Source: JAAYEL01 sp964345835
GTDB lineage: Bacteria > Bacillota > Clostridia > Tissierellales > Peptoniphilaceae
Direction: 5' to 3'
Length of the DNA stretch: 64,000 nucleotides
Assembly (NCBI GenBank): GCA_964345835.1
Contig: CAYFSL010000001.1
Span: forward strand, 62,001 to 126,000
Position 1 is the first letter of the stretch. Each line of letters starts with the position of its first letter. Below are positions 32,514 through 42,427 of this stretch, piece after piece. Position numbers and translations under genes: made by a program. The notes below the pieces were generated by a model. That model saw nothing but the letters and a program-made list of their open reading frames with translations. It had not been told where the DNA came from and did not search any database.

Positions 32514-34634
32514 ATGGTTAAGAATTATACTTATAAATCCGAACACAATAGTTTTGAAATAACTATCGGAAAGCTAGCAGAGCAAGCTAATGGCGCTTGT
32601 CTAGTAAAAGCAGGTGATTCAAGTGTGCTTGTTACAGCGGTTGCTTCAGAAAGACCTAGAGATGGGATAGACTTTTTCCCATTAACATGTGAATACCAGG
32701 AAAAAATGTATGCCGTTGGCAAGATTCCAGGCGGATACATCAAGAGGGAAGGAAGGAATTCCGATCAGGCTACATTGACAGCAAGGATGATAGACCGTCC
32801 AATCAGACCCTTATTCCCAGAAGGGTATGTAAATGATGTCCAAGTTATAGCTACAGTTTTTTCTTCTGATAAGAACCACAGTACAGGAATTATGGCTATG
32901 GTTGGGTCATCTATTGCCTTGACTATATCAGATATTCCTTTCCAAGGACCTATAGGGGCTGTATCTGTCGGATATATTGACGGTAATTATATTATAAACC
33001 CATCTGAAGAACAAGCTGATCAATCTTTGATGGAGCTTACTGTAGCTGGTACAAAAGATGCCATTATGATGGTAGAAGCTGGAGCTAAAGAACTCCCAGA
33101 AAGTGTAATGCTTGAAGGAATACTTTTTGCCCACGAAGAAATAAAGAGGATATGCGAATTTATTGAGGGTATCCGTGAGGAAGTAGGTAAAGAAAAGAAA
33201 AGTTTTGAAGCTAAGCCTATAAACCAAAGCTTAAAAGACTCTATCTTATCCATACTTGACAATAGGCTAACTACAGCCCTACAAACTGCTGATAAGATGG
33301 AAAGACAAGATGGATTAAATGCTTTAGAAGAAGAACTACTTACAGAATTAGTTACAGATGATGTTGAAGATAAGGATAATTTAACCCTAGATATTAAGGA
33401 AATTTTTGACTCTTTGATGAAGTCGGAAGTTAGAAGACTTATTACCGATGAACATATTAGACCAGATGGAAGAGGTATGAAGGAAATTAGGCCTTTATCA
33501 TCTGAAGTAGCTTTTATACCAAAAGTACACGGGTCAGGTTTATTTTCTCGTGGACAAACTCAGGTACTTACTATAGCGACATTAGGTGCCCCATCTGACA
33601 TCCAATATATTGACGGTATGACTGATGAAGAAGTGACAAAAAGATATATGCACCACTATAATTTCCCGCCATTTTCAGTTGGGGATACCAGACCTTTAAG
33701 AGCACCTGGTAGGAGGGAAATTGGACATGGTAGACTTGCTGAAAGAGCCTTAGAACCTGTATTGCCAGCTGTTGAAGACTTCCCATATACAATTAGGGTG
33801 GTTTCAGAAGTTCTAAGTTCAAACGGATCAAGTTCAATGGGGTCTGTATGTGGATCCACTCTTTCCTTAATGGATGCGGGTGTTCCAATAAAGGCTCCAG
33901 TAGCAGGCATTGCCATGGGACTAATAAAGGAAAACGACAATATAGCTATATTAACAGATATTCAAGGCTTAGAAGACCACCTAGGTGACATGGACTTTAA
34001 GGTTGCAGGTACTAAAGAAGGTGTTACTGCCCTTCAAATGGATATTAAGATAGATGGTATTGACAGGGAAATCCTTGAACAAGCTTTAGAAGATGCTAAG
34101 CAAGCAAGATTTAAGATTTTGGATGTAATCCATGAAGCTATAGCTGAACCAAGGCCTGAAATATCTCCAAATGCACCAAGGCTTCTTACTATAGATGTTC
34201 ACCCAGATAAGGTTAGAGAAGTAATAGGAAGTGGTGGAAAGACCATAAACTCAATCATTGACAAAACTGGAGTAAAAATCGATATTGAAGATGATGGACA
34301 CATCACCATTACTGCTGCCGATGAGGAAAGCGGTAAGGAAGCTATAAAGATGATTGAATATATTGTCATGGAACCAGAGGTAGGAGAAGTTTACCTAGGT
34401 AAGGTTGTTAGGATAATGAATTTCGGTGCTTTTGCAGAATTCGCAAATGGTAAGGAAGGTCTTATCCACATTAGCCAGTTAGCTCATGAAAGAGTTAATA
34501 AGGTTGAGGATGTAGTTAAAGTCGGTGATGAAGTGATGGTTAAAGTAATAGAAATCGACGATAAGGGAAGAATTAACCTATCTAGAAAAGCCTTATTACC
34601 TAATAACAATAGGGATAGGAGAAATAATAGGTAA
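32514..34634 (+). CDS. pnp: Polynucleotide phosphorylase
   Basis: Phosphate-dependent 3'-5' exoribonuclease, trimeric, part of RNA decay with RNase Y (gene at 39221). 706 residues: first RNase PH domain, helical domain (about 215-300), second RNase PH domain with SRGQTQVL and GRREIGHGRLAERAL and FSSSMGS-type SNGSSSMGSV, KH domain (VIGSGGKTINSII) and S1 domain (EVYLGKVVRIMNFGAFAEF). ATG 32514 follows TAGGAGGT; the longer frame upstream is not needed. Confidence 0.97.
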   Translation: MVKNYTYKSEHNSFEITIGKLAEQANGACLVKAGDSSVLVTAVASERPRDGIDFFPLTCEYQEKMYAVGKIPGGYIKREGRNSDQATLTARMIDRPIRPLFPEGYVNDVQVIATVFSSDKNHSTGIMAMVGSSIALTISDIPFQGPIGAVSVGYIDGNYIINPSEEQADQSLMELTVAGTKDAIMMVEAGAKELPESVMLEGILFAHEEIKRICEFIEGIREEVGKEKKSFEAKPINQSLKDSILSILDNRLTTALQTADKMERQDGLNALEEELLTELVTDDVEDKDNLTLDIKEIFDSLMKSEVRRLITDEHIRPDGRGMKEIRPLSSEVAFIPKVHGSGLFSRGQTQVLTIATLGAPSDIQYIDGMTDEEVTKRYMHHYNFPPFSVGDTRPLRAPGRREIGHGRLAERALEPVLPAVEDFPYTIRVVSEVLSSNGSSSMGSVCGSTLSLMDAGVPIKAPVAGIAMGLIKENDNIAILTDIQGLEDHLGDMDFKVAGTKEGVTALQMDIKIDGIDREILEQALEDAKQARFKILDVIHEAIAEPRPEISPNAPRLLTIDVHPDKVREVIGSGGKTINSIIDKTGVKIDIEDDGHITITAADEESGKEAIKMIEYIVMEPEVGEVYLGKVVRIMNFGAFAEFANGKEGLIHISQLAHERVNKVEDVVKVGDEVMVKVIEIDDKGRINLSRKALLPNNNRDRRNNR

Positions 34635-34671
34635 CTATTTTTTCAATCCTATTCGATAAAAATGATTAATC

Positions 34672-34702
34672 AGAGGCTGGGTTAAAACCTAGCTTCTTTT
34701 TT
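34672..34702 (+). terminator. Terminator after pnp
   Basis: Stem AGAGGCTGGGTT (34672-34683) / AACCTAGCTTCT (34686-34697), 12 pairs with two G-U, then TTTTTT. Confidence 0.8.
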
Positions 34703-34820
34703 AAGTGATAATATAATTGTATAGGATAATATTAATGAGTATATATAAAAAATAATATATTTACTATGGTTCCCAATGTTTTTAATATGTTCGATAATAG
34801 ATTACTATTCAGATTTCAAA

Positions 34821-35030
34821 ATTGACGAAAAGATAATCTCAAACAAAATAATAGATGAAATTTTACAAGAAAACANNNNNNNNNNNNNNNNNNNNNNNNN
34901 NNNNNNNNNNNNNNNNNNNNNNNNNNNNNNNNNNNNNNNNNNNNNNNNNNNNNNNNNNNNNNNNNNNNNNNNNNNATTGACGAAAAGATAATCTCAAACA
35001 AAATAATAGATGAAATTTTACAAGAAAACA
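34821..35030. repeat. Identical 55-base sequences on both sides of an assembly gap
   Basis: Bases 34821-34875 and 34976-35030 are identical over all 55 positions, and each copy ends exactly at the gap side or starts there. The 100 N between them is a conventional unknown-size gap. Either the two contigs truly share one copy (assembly k-mer overlap) or a tandem repeat was collapsed. A 35-codon frame (MFLICSIIDYY...) enters the first copy, but I do not support it as a gene. The rest of 34703-35286 is AT-rich with nothing else I can identify. Confidence 0.85.
34876..34975. other. Assembly gap (100 N)
   Basis: Exactly 100 undetermined bases, the usual placeholder for a gap of unknown length. The linkage between pnp and ftsK is therefore a scaffold join, not a read sequence. 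Confidence 0.98.
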
Positions 35031-35286
35031 AAAAATAGAAATTTTGAGCTATATATTCAAGTATTAAAAGATAAAAAACTAACAATTGATTTAGTTAAAT
35101 CAATTAGTGAATCCCATAAATAATAGATTATAGATACTTTATTTTGCCATTTTTTATAGACTATACATAAATTGTATAAAATATATAACTGAGAAACTAT
35201 ATTTCTATCCCTTGTTAGATATACTTTATGAAGGTCGTTTTATTCGTATAACACCCACTATTATTAAATATTATTAACAATATTTC

Positions 35287-35316
35287 TTATGACTAATCAG
35301 CAATCTATGTTATAAT
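35287..35316 (+). promoter_or_regulatory. Candidate ftsK promoter
   Basis: TTATGA (35287-35292), an 18-base spacer and TATAAT (35311-35316) preceded by TGT. The start of the transcript would be close to 35323, only about 17 bases before the ATG. Confidence 0.5.
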
Positions 35317-35339
35317 TAATAGGAGTAAATGGAGGAGAT

Positions 35340-37619
35340 ATGGCTCAAAAAAGAAATACCAAGAAAAAGAAAACAAGCAATAGTGTGTTTTTTACTAATA
35401 TTGCTATGCTAATATTTATGCTAATTTTTTTACTAATGGTTATATTGAAGTCAAAGATGGGAATCGTTGGTGAATTGATAGCTAAGGGATTTTTTATAGT
35501 ATTTGGGCTGACAGCTTATGTTGCACCTCTCTTGATACTATATACTTATTTTTTTATTAGAGGAATTTTTAAAAAATCTAATAGTAGGAAGAAATTCCTT
35601 TCTATTCTATTGATATTTTTTAATATAGGTATCTTGATATCTATATTTTCTGGCTCTAGTGGAATATATTCACAGCGTATCAAGGACTCTTACAATCTTG
35701 CTAACAGCTATTTAGGACCTGGATTTATAGCAAGCAATCTACATTTTATCTTGGAAAAATTGGTAGGTAATATTGGTATATATATTTTGACTGCCGCCAA
35801 TCTGGTATTTTCTTATATAACCTTTAACGATAAGACCTTTTCAGGCTTAGTCCATGAGATCAGCTACAAGGCTAAAGGAGCAAAAGAGAGGATTGACCAA
35901 AAAAGGTTTGAAAGAAAGCAGGAAAAATACTTGCCTGATCCATATGATATTGAGGACGAAGAAACTTTAGTAGATCAAGATTATGTGGTTGGCCCATCTA
36001 CTGAACCATCTATAAATTATTATAATCACGATAGTGACTATGGTAATGCCCAGCAAAATCCCCATAATGATGAGGATAATTTGAATGAGGCATCCTATAT
36101 AGATGAAAGTGATGGACAAATTATACCTGATATTTATATAGACTACAGGAGACCTCCTGTTGAGCTTTTATCTAAGTCATCAGGTAAATTTATGACCGAT
36201 AGTCAAGAACTCTTAAAGGAAAACGGGAGTAAAATAGTACAGACCCTTGCTAGTTTTGGAATCAATGTTGAGATTGTTAACATAAATAGTGGGCCTACTG
36301 TTACTTCTTATGAGATAAAACCAGAAGCAGGAATAAAGGTTAGTAAAATTGTTAATTTATCAAATGACTTATCATTATCTTTGGCAACATCAGGCATTAG
36401 GATTGAAGCACCAATTCCTGGTAAGCCCTATGTCGGAATAGAAGTTCCTAATAGGAATAAAGACAGTGTTACATTGAGGGACCTAATAGTTCAAGGTGAC
36501 TTTGATGTAGAGGATAATGATTTGACAGTTGCATTAGGTAAGGATTTATTTGGCAAACCTATCTATGCGAAAATAAACGAAATGCCCCATATGTTAATTG
36601 CCGGAGCGACAGGTTCTGGTAAATCAGTCTGCATAAATACCATCATAATGAGTCTACTTTTTAAGTATTCTCCCGACGATGTTGAATTTATCATGATTGA
36701 CCCTAAGAGGGTTGAATTAAGCGTCTATAATGGTATTGCCCACTTGAAAGGCAGGAAGGTTGTATATGATCCATTAAGGGCTACAAATTCTCTTGAATAT
36801 GCAGTTAGAGAGATGGTTGACAGATATGAGAAATTTGCCAAGACTAAGGTTAGGGATATAACTTCCTACAATGACAATATAATGAGAAAAGGGATTAAGA
36901 AAATGCCTTATCTTGTCGTTATCGTTGATGAACTTTCTGATTTGATGATGGAGTCATCAAAGGAAGTAGAAAACCATATAACCAGGTTGGCGCAGATGGG
37001 AAGGGCTGCTGGTGTCCACTTGATAATTGCAACCCAAAGACCTAGTGTTGATGTTATTACAGGTGTTATAAAGGCTAATATTCCATCAAGGATATCATTT
37101 CAAGTGTCATCTGCTATTGATTCAAGGACTATCATTGATATGGCAGGAGCTGAAAAGCTCTTAGGAAAGGGAGACATGCTTTATTATCCAGCTAAATTCC
37201 CTAAGCCTGTAAGACTGCAGGGTGCCTTTGTCAACGATGGTGAAGTTGAAAGGGTGGTAGCCTACATCAAGGACCAAAATGAACCAGTAAAAACTGACCA
37301 AGATTTCAACAAGGCGATTGAGACAAAGAAAAATGGAGCATCTAGCGGGTTAGAAGAGGAAGATGAGCTTTTAGAAGAGGCTATTGAATTTGTAATCCGC
37401 GAACAACAAGGTTCTATTTCAGCTATCCAAAGAAGATTTGGGGTAGGCTATAGTAGGGCTGGAAGAATAATTGATCAAATGGAAAAGCTCGGTATAGTTG
37501 GAAAACATGAGGGAAGTAAACCGAGGAAGATATTGAAAGATATGTCTTACTTAACTCAAAAAGAAATGCAAGAAGAGGATGAAATTAATGAAGATATTGA
37601 GGATGAATATAGCGAATAA
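35340..37619 (+). CDS. ftsK: DNA translocase FtsK/SpoIIIE
   Basis: Membrane-anchored motor that pumps chromosome ends through the closing septum and assists dimer resolution. 759 residues: four hydrophobic segments in the first 165, a short acidic linker (about 195-265), the alpha/beta RecA-type motor with Walker A GATGSGKSVCIN at about 420 and Walker B VVIVDELSDLM, and a C-terminal gamma winged-helix domain (GSISAIQRRFGVGYSRAGRIIDQME) that reads polar DNA motifs. GGAGGAG precedes the ATG. pgsA overlaps its end. Confidence 0.96.
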   Translation: MAQKRNTKKKKTSNSVFFTNIAMLIFMLIFLLMVILKSKMGIVGELIAKGFFIVFGLTAYVAPLLILYTYFFIRGIFKKSNSRKKFLSILLIFFNIGILISIFSGSSGIYSQRIKDSYNLANSYLGPGFIASNLHFILEKLVGNIGIYILTAANLVFSYITFNDKTFSGLVHEISYKAKGAKERIDQKRFERKQEKYLPDPYDIEDEETLVDQDYVVGPSTEPSINYYNHDSDYGNAQQNPHNDEDNLNEASYIDESDGQIIPDIYIDYRRPPVELLSKSSGKFMTDSQELLKENGSKIVQTLASFGINVEIVNINSGPTVTSYEIKPEAGIKVSKIVNLSNDLSLSLATSGIRIEAPIPGKPYVGIEVPNRNKDSVTLRDLIVQGDFDVEDNDLTVALGKDLFGKPIYAKINEMPHMLIAGATGSGKSVCINTIIMSLLFKYSPDDVEFIMIDPKRVELSVYNGIAHLKGRKVVYDPLRATNSLEYAVREMVDRYEKFAKTKVRDITSYNDNIMRKGIKKMPYLVVIVDELSDLMMESSKEVENHITRLAQMGRAAGVHLIIATQRPSVDVITGVIKANIPSRISFQVSSAIDSRTIIDMAGAEKLLGKGDMLYYPAKFPKPVRLQGAFVNDGEVERVVAYIKDQNEPVKTDQDFNKAIETKKNGASSGLEEEDELLEEAIEFVIREQQGSISAIQRRFGVGYSRAGRIIDQMEKLGIVGKHEGSKPRKILKDMSYLTQKEMQEEDEINEDIEDEYSE

Positions 37620-38139
37620 GCTTACCTTATTAAGGTTATTTTTAGTTCCAGTATTTATAATTTCTTACGAGATATACGGGGTTAATAGTCTAGTTCCTGG
37701 TCTGATTTTTGTCTTGACGGCAGCAACTGACTTCTTCGATGGTTATCTTGCAAGGAAATATGACCTGGTTACTACTTTTGGTAAGTTTATGGATCCGCTT
37801 GTAGATAAAGTCTTAACCCAGGCAGGATTTATTTTGCTAACAAGCAGTGGTCATATTCCTGCATGGACAGTAATTGTAATTATTTTTAGAGAATTACTAA
37901 TCACAGGCTTGAGGACCCTAGCTGCTTCAAACAATGTCACCATAGCTGCATCTGTATATGGCAAGCTAAAAACAGTATCACAATTTGTAGCCATAACTGC
38001 ATTTCTTCTAAAGGGTAGTTTAAATATTCCAAGTTTAGTACTTGATATCTTGCTATACATTTCTGTAGCAATGACCATTATTTCTGGTATAGACTACCTA
38101 TATAAAAACAAAGAGGTTTTAGATTTAGATAATATGTAG
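37588..38139 (+). CDS. pgsA: CDP-diacylglycerol-glycerol-3-phosphate phosphatidyltransferase
   Basis: Membrane enzyme that makes phosphatidylglycerol phosphate from CDP-diacylglycerol. About 183 residues. N-terminal NKLTLLRLFLVPVFI, then the CDP-alcohol phosphotransferase motif D-x2-DG-x2-AR-x8-G-x3-D, seen here as DFFDGYLARKYDLVTTFGKFMDPLVD. The start is uncertain: ATG 37588 has AGAGG at suitable spacing; ATG 37603 (MNIANKL) best matches the usual family N terminus; the longest frame begins at 37579. All overlap the end of ftsK. Confidence 0.93.
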   Translation: MKILRMNIANKLTLLRLFLVPVFIISYEIYGVNSLVPGLIFVLTAATDFFDGYLARKYDLVTTFGKFMDPLVDKVLTQAGFILLTSSGHIPAWTVIVIIFRELLITGLRTLAASNNVTIAASVYGKLKTVSQFVAITAFLLKGSLNIPSLVLDILLYISVAMTIISGIDYLYKNKEVLDLDNM

Positions 38140-38142
38140 GAG

Positions 38143-39207
38143 GTGATTTTTATCGCAAGTATAAATATAAGTGATGCAGATAAAAAGAAAGCTTTAGATT
38201 TAGCTCTATCAAAGATTGAAAAAACCTACGGTAAAGGATCCATTATGGTTCTAGGGGATTCTCCTAAAGAAGAAATTGGAAGTATCCCAACAGGAGCAAT
38301 CAATCTAGATATAGCTTTAGGTATAGGAGGCCTTCCTAGAGGAAGGATAGTAGAGATATATGGGCCAGAGTCATCAGGAAAGACCACCCTTGCTTTGCAT
38401 TGTATAGCAGAGGCTCAAAAGGCAGGTGGGGTAGCGGCTTTCGTCGATGCTGAGCACGCCCTAGATGTTTATTATGCTAAGAACCTAGGAGTAGACATAG
38501 ATAATGTCATCCTTTCTCAACCAGATACAGGAGAGCAGGCTTTGGCAATTACTGAAGCTCTAGTAAGGTCAAATGCTGTAGATATTATTGTAGTAGACTC
38601 TGTGGCAGCCCTAGTACCAAGAGCAGAAATAGAAGGTGACATGGGTGATACACATGTCGGTCTATTAGCTAGGTTAATGAGTCAAGCCCTTAGAAAGCTT
38701 ACAGCAATTGTTGCCAAGTCAAATACAACAGTAGTATTTTTGAACCAATTGAGACAAAAAATTGGAGTTATGTTTGGTAACCCGGAAACTACTACAGGTG
38801 GAGTTGCCCTTAAATTCTACTCAAGTGTGAGAATTGAGATTAGAAGAGGAGAGCAGATAAAAGAAGGGGACAATGTTATAGGGAACAAGACTAGGGTTAA
38901 AGTTGTAAAAAACAAGGTTGCCCCACCATTTAAAAATGTTGAATTTGATATTATGTATGGGACAGGTATCTCTAAAACAGGCACGATACTAGACCAGGCA
39001 GTTTCAATGGATATCATTGAGAAGGCAGGTTCATGGTATAGCTATAATGGTGAAAGACTTGGCCAAGGAAGGGAGAGAATCAAGGCTTATTTAGATGAAA
39101 ATCCTGAAGTATTAGCGGAAGTTGAAAATAAAATAAGGCAAGAAATTAACCAATCTCCTAGTCAAGACTCTAAAGAGGATGAGGGTGAATCCGATTTTAT
39201 AAAATAA
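38143..39207 (+). CDS. recA: Recombinase RecA
   Basis: ATP-dependent strand-exchange protein and co-protease for LexA (46131). About 350 residues. Walker A GPESSGKTT, Walker B VDSVAAL, MAW-like GIGGLPRGRIVEIYGPE, loop regions MSQALRKLTAI and NQLRQKIGVMFGNPETTTGG, and an acidic C-terminal tail. The nominal start is GTG 38143, but this GTG is part of the Shine-Dalgarno itself (TAGGAGGTG, 38137-38145). The codon at proper 8-base spacing is ATC 38152; see findings. It follows the pgsA stop by 3 bases. Confidence 0.95.
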   Translation: MIFIASINISDADKKKALDLALSKIEKTYGKGSIMVLGDSPKEEIGSIPTGAINLDIALGIGGLPRGRIVEIYGPESSGKTTLALHCIAEAQKAGGVAAFVDAEHALDVYYAKNLGVDIDNVILSQPDTGEQALAITEALVRSNAVDIIVVDSVAALVPRAEIEGDMGDTHVGLLARLMSQALRKLTAIVAKSNTTVVFLNQLRQKIGVMFGNPETTTGGVALKFYSSVRIEIRRGEQIKEGDNVIGNKTRVKVVKNKVAPPFKNVEFDIMYGTGISKTGTILDQAVSMDIIEKAGSWYSYNGERLGQGRERIKAYLDENPEVLAEVENKIRQEINQSPSQDSKEDEGESDFIK

Positions 39208-39220
39208 TTAGGAGAGAGAG

Positions 39221-40762
39221 ATGATTTTTGTATATATTTTAATCGGCCTTGTTGTGGGAGCAATTATTACTTATATTGTTGTAAGTAATATGAAGAAGGT
39301 CGCAGACAGGAATAAGATAAATTCAGCTGAAGAGATTTCACGTAGGATGATAGATGAGGCAAGTTTAGTTGCTGAAACTAAGAAAAAAGAAGCCTTGCTT
39401 GAAGCCAAGGATGAGATTTATAAGTTAAAGCAAGAAATTGAAGAAGATGCTAAAGAACGTAGAAATGAGCTAAAGAGAAGTGAAAAAAGGCTTCAAAACA
39501 AAGAAGAAAATCTTGATAGAAAGAATGATAGGCTGGACAAGAAAAATGACCAACTCAATAAAACTATCAAGAGAGCAGAAGAGAATGAAGAAAAGACCAG
39601 AGAAACTCTTGAAGAGCAAATCCGTGAATTAGAAAGGATTTCTATGTTGACCAGGGAAGAAGCGAAAGAGCTTATTGTCAACAAGGTTAGAGAGGACGCT
39701 GAACATGATTCTGCTTTAGCAATTAAAGAGTTTGAAGCTAGGACAAAGGAAAAACAAGTCCAACTATCTAGGGAAATCATTACGACAGCAATACAAAGGT
39801 ATGCTGCTGATCATGTAGCTGAAAGTACAGTATCGGTAGTAGAACTTCCTAATGACGATATGAAGGGAAGGATAATTGGTAGAGAGGGAAGAAATATTAG
39901 AGCATTCGAAACTTTAACAGGTGTTGATCTAATAATTGATGACACCCCTGAAGCCGTAGTTCTATCTTCATTTGATCCTATAAGAAGGGAAATTGCTAGG
40001 ATTGCCTTAGAAAAGCTTATGCTTGATGGACGTATCCATCCAACAAGGATTGAAGAACTTGTTGAAAAAGCGAGAAGAGAGGTAGATGAAAAAATCAAGG
40101 AAGCAGGGGAAGAAGCTTGTGAAAGAGCTAAAGTTCACAACATGCATCCTGAATTAGTCAAGGTCCTAGGAAGATTGAATTATAGGACATCATATGGACA
40201 AAATGTCCTAATGCATTCAGTTGAGTGTGCAAATCTTGCTGGTATGATTGCCCAAGAACTTGGAATTAATCAAAAAGTGGCAAGAAGAGGGGCCCTACTA
40301 CATGACCTTGGTAAGGCTATTGACCATGACGTTGATGGAACTCACGTAGAAATAGGGGTTAACCTAGCAAGGAAGTACAAGGAATCAAAGGAAGTAATCC
40401 ACTGTATAGAATCTCATCATGGGGATGTTGAATTCTCAAGTCTTGAATCTATGATTGTTCAGGCCTGTGATGCTATATCAGCTGCTAGGCCAGGGGCAAG
40501 AAGAGAATCACTTCAATCTTATATTCAAAGGCTAGAATCCCTAGAAGCAATAGCAAACTCTTATGATGGCGTTGAAAAGTCTTTTGCCATTCAAGCGGGT
40601 AGAGAGATTAGGATTATGGTTCAACCAGAAAAGATATCAGAAGATAAACTTACAATTTTAGCAAGGGAAATAGCTCAGAGAATAGAAGAAGAGCTTGAAT
40701 ACCCAGGACAAATAAAGGTTAATATAATCAGGGAAACAAGAACGACTGATTACGCAAAATAA
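39221..40762 (+). CDS. rny: Ribonuclease Y
   Basis: Membrane-bound endoribonuclease that starts mRNA decay in many Firmicutes. 513 residues: one N-terminal transmembrane helix (about 2-22), a long charged coiled coil (about 30-175, with LDRKNDRLDKKNDQL-like heptads), a KH domain (GRIIGREGRNIRAFE at about 210-225) and an HD domain with catalytic HDLGKAIDHD near 360. GGAGAGAG is ahead of the ATG. Confidence 0.97.
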   Translation: MIFVYILIGLVVGAIITYIVVSNMKKVADRNKINSAEEISRRMIDEASLVAETKKKEALLEAKDEIYKLKQEIEEDAKERRNELKRSEKRLQNKEENLDRKNDRLDKKNDQLNKTIKRAEENEEKTRETLEEQIRELERISMLTREEAKELIVNKVREDAEHDSALAIKEFEARTKEKQVQLSREIITTAIQRYAADHVAESTVSVVELPNDDMKGRIIGREGRNIRAFETLTGVDLIIDDTPEAVVLSSFDPIRREIARIALEKLMLDGRIHPTRIEELVEKARREVDEKIKEAGEEACERAKVHNMHPELVKVLGRLNYRTSYGQNVLMHSVECANLAGMIAQELGINQKVARRGALLHDLGKAIDHDVDGTHVEIGVNLARKYKESKEVIHCIESHHGDVEFSSLESMIVQACDAISAARPGARRESLQSYIQRLESLEAIANSYDGVEKSFAIQAGREIRIMVQPEKISEDKLTILAREIAQRIEEELEYPGQIKVNIIRETRTTDYAK

Positions 40763-40775
40763 AATTTTATAAAAT

Positions 40776-40832
40776 AAAGAAGCCTATATTTTAGGAGCAG
40801 TATGCAAACCTAACTTATACGGGCTTCTTTTT
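40776..40832 (+). terminator. Long-loop terminator after rny
   Basis: Stem AAAGAAGCC (40776-40784) / GGCTTCTTT (40822-40830) with a 37-base loop, then TTTATTT. The loop holds its own TAGG/CCTA pairing. Between here and the permease (40833-41012) I see only AT-rich DNA, no clear promoter. Confidence 0.75.
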
Positions 40833-41012
40833 ATTTACCATATATTTTATAGATAATTATTTATTAAAAGCTATGTTACAGATTTTGAAATAAAATTTTC
40901 TTATGAGAATAATTTGTTATTAAAATAATTTATATATGGAAATTTTTTCCTTGTAATGATAAAATATAATTGGTTGGAAGTTATTATAGGAATAATTAAT
41001 AGGAGGAAATTA

Positions 41013-42401
41013 ATGACAGGCGTTCCATTTTTAATCGTATTTGTACTTGCGATTGTAGTAATGATACTTTTAATTAGCAAGTATAACATTCACGCATTTT
41101 TATCTATTTTGCTAATCTCAGTAGTACTAGGTTTGATAGGGGGAATCCCTCTTAACGACATAGTTGCAGAAGATGGTACTACTACCAAGGGGATAGCAAG
41201 TGTAGTTGGAGAAGGTTTTTCAGGCACATTCTCTAGTATCGGTATTGTAATTATTTTCGGTGCCTTGATAGGAACCATCCTTGAAAAAACTGGTGCTGCA
41301 ATTAAGCTTTCAGACATGGTTATAAAGTTAGTGGGTAAAAAACATCCAGACTTGGCAATCATGCTTATGGGTTGGGTTGTATCTATTCCAGTTTTCTGTG
41401 ACTCAGGATTTGTTATCCTAAACCCAATTAGAAAGGCAATGGTTAAGAGAACAAATGTGTCTGGTGTAACCATGGCAACAGCTCTTTCAGTTGGTCTATA
41501 TGCATCTCACGTATTTATCCCACCTACACCAGGTCCAATAGCTGCAGCAGCGACTTTAGGAGTTGGTGACTACCTATTGACAGTTATGCTTTTTGGTACC
41601 ATTGCATCAATCCCAGCAATGATAGGTGGTTTACTTTATGCTAGACATATTGGTAAAAAAATCAAATCAAGCGAAGATATTAACCTAGAAGAAGACGTAA
41701 AAACATATGAAGAACTTGTAGCAGAGTATGGAGAGCTTCCATCAGGATTTATGTCTCTTGCTCCAATTATAGTTCCTATAATCCTAATGGCCTTATCAAA
41801 TATTTCTAAGATATTAAAGTGGTCAGGAGCAGCAAGCAATGTCATAGTATTCTTAGGTACCCCTATAATAGCTTTAGCGGTAGGTGTTATCTTTGCTATA
41901 TTTATATTAGTTCAAAAGAATTCCTTCAAAGACTTATATGAACATACTCAAAGTACTCTAAAGGTTGCTGGACCAATCTTATTTGTAACAGCAGCTGGTG
42001 GAGTTTTAGGAAAGGTAATTGCAAATACAAGTCTAGTCGAATTTATCACTGAAAATGCCAATATTTTCCAATCTATAGGTATTTTCTTCCCATTCATCAT
42101 AGCAGCTATTCTTAAGAGTGCCCAAGGTTCCTCTACTGTTGCAATTACAACAGCAGCGGGTATCCTTGCTCCATTGTTACCAGCCCTAGGCTTTACAACT
42201 CCAGCTCATGCAGCTCTTGTAGTAATAGCTATTGGTGCAGGTGCCATGACAGTATCTCATGCTAATGACTCATACTTCTGGGTTGTAACTAACTTTGGTG
42301 GAATGACTCCTGAACAAGGTTATAAGACTCAAACAATGGCGACATTAGTTGAAGGTGTATGCTCTATGATAGGGGTATTTATAATATCATTATTTATATA
42401 G
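41013..42401 (+). CDS. GntP-family permease (gluconate/glycerate type)
   Basis: Inner-membrane symporter of the GntP family with about 12-13 hydrophobic helices in 462 residues. Family features: FGALIGTILEKTGAA, the SIPVFCDSGFVIL motif, VGLYASHVFIPPTPGPIAAA, KSAQGSSTVAITTAAG and GAGAMTVSHANDSYFWVV. ATG 41013 follows AATAGGAGG, so the longer frame is rejected. The adjacent glycerate kinase gene suggests D-glycerate as substrate, by context. Confidence 0.9.
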   Translation: MTGVPFLIVFVLAIVVMILLISKYNIHAFLSILLISVVLGLIGGIPLNDIVAEDGTTTKGIASVVGEGFSGTFSSIGIVIIFGALIGTILEKTGAAIKLSDMVIKLVGKKHPDLAIMLMGWVVSIPVFCDSGFVILNPIRKAMVKRTNVSGVTMATALSVGLYASHVFIPPTPGPIAAAATLGVGDYLLTVMLFGTIASIPAMIGGLLYARHIGKKIKSSEDINLEEDVKTYEELVAEYGELPSGFMSLAPIIVPIILMALSNISKILKWSGAASNVIVFLGTPIIALAVGVIFAIFILVQKNSFKDLYEHTQSTLKVAGPILFVTAAGGVLGKVIANTSLVEFITENANIFQSIGIFFPFIIAAILKSAQGSSTVAITTAAGILAPLLPALGFTTPAHAALVVIAIGAGAMTVSHANDSYFWVVTNFGGMTPEQGYKTQTMATLVEGVCSMIGVFIISLFI

Positions 42402-42427
42402 TTTAGAAAAAGGAAAAGAGAAGATTT

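Noticed and set aside
34776..34991. Short frame running into the N gap
   Set aside because: Depends on undetermined bases; no ribosome site; the 55-base duplicate suggests an assembly effect.
34988..35122. Possible 37-codon frame after the gap (MKFYKKTKNRNFELY...)
   Set aside because: Starts within the duplicated 55-mer, has no ribosome site and no recognisable family; AT-rich chance frame is as likely.
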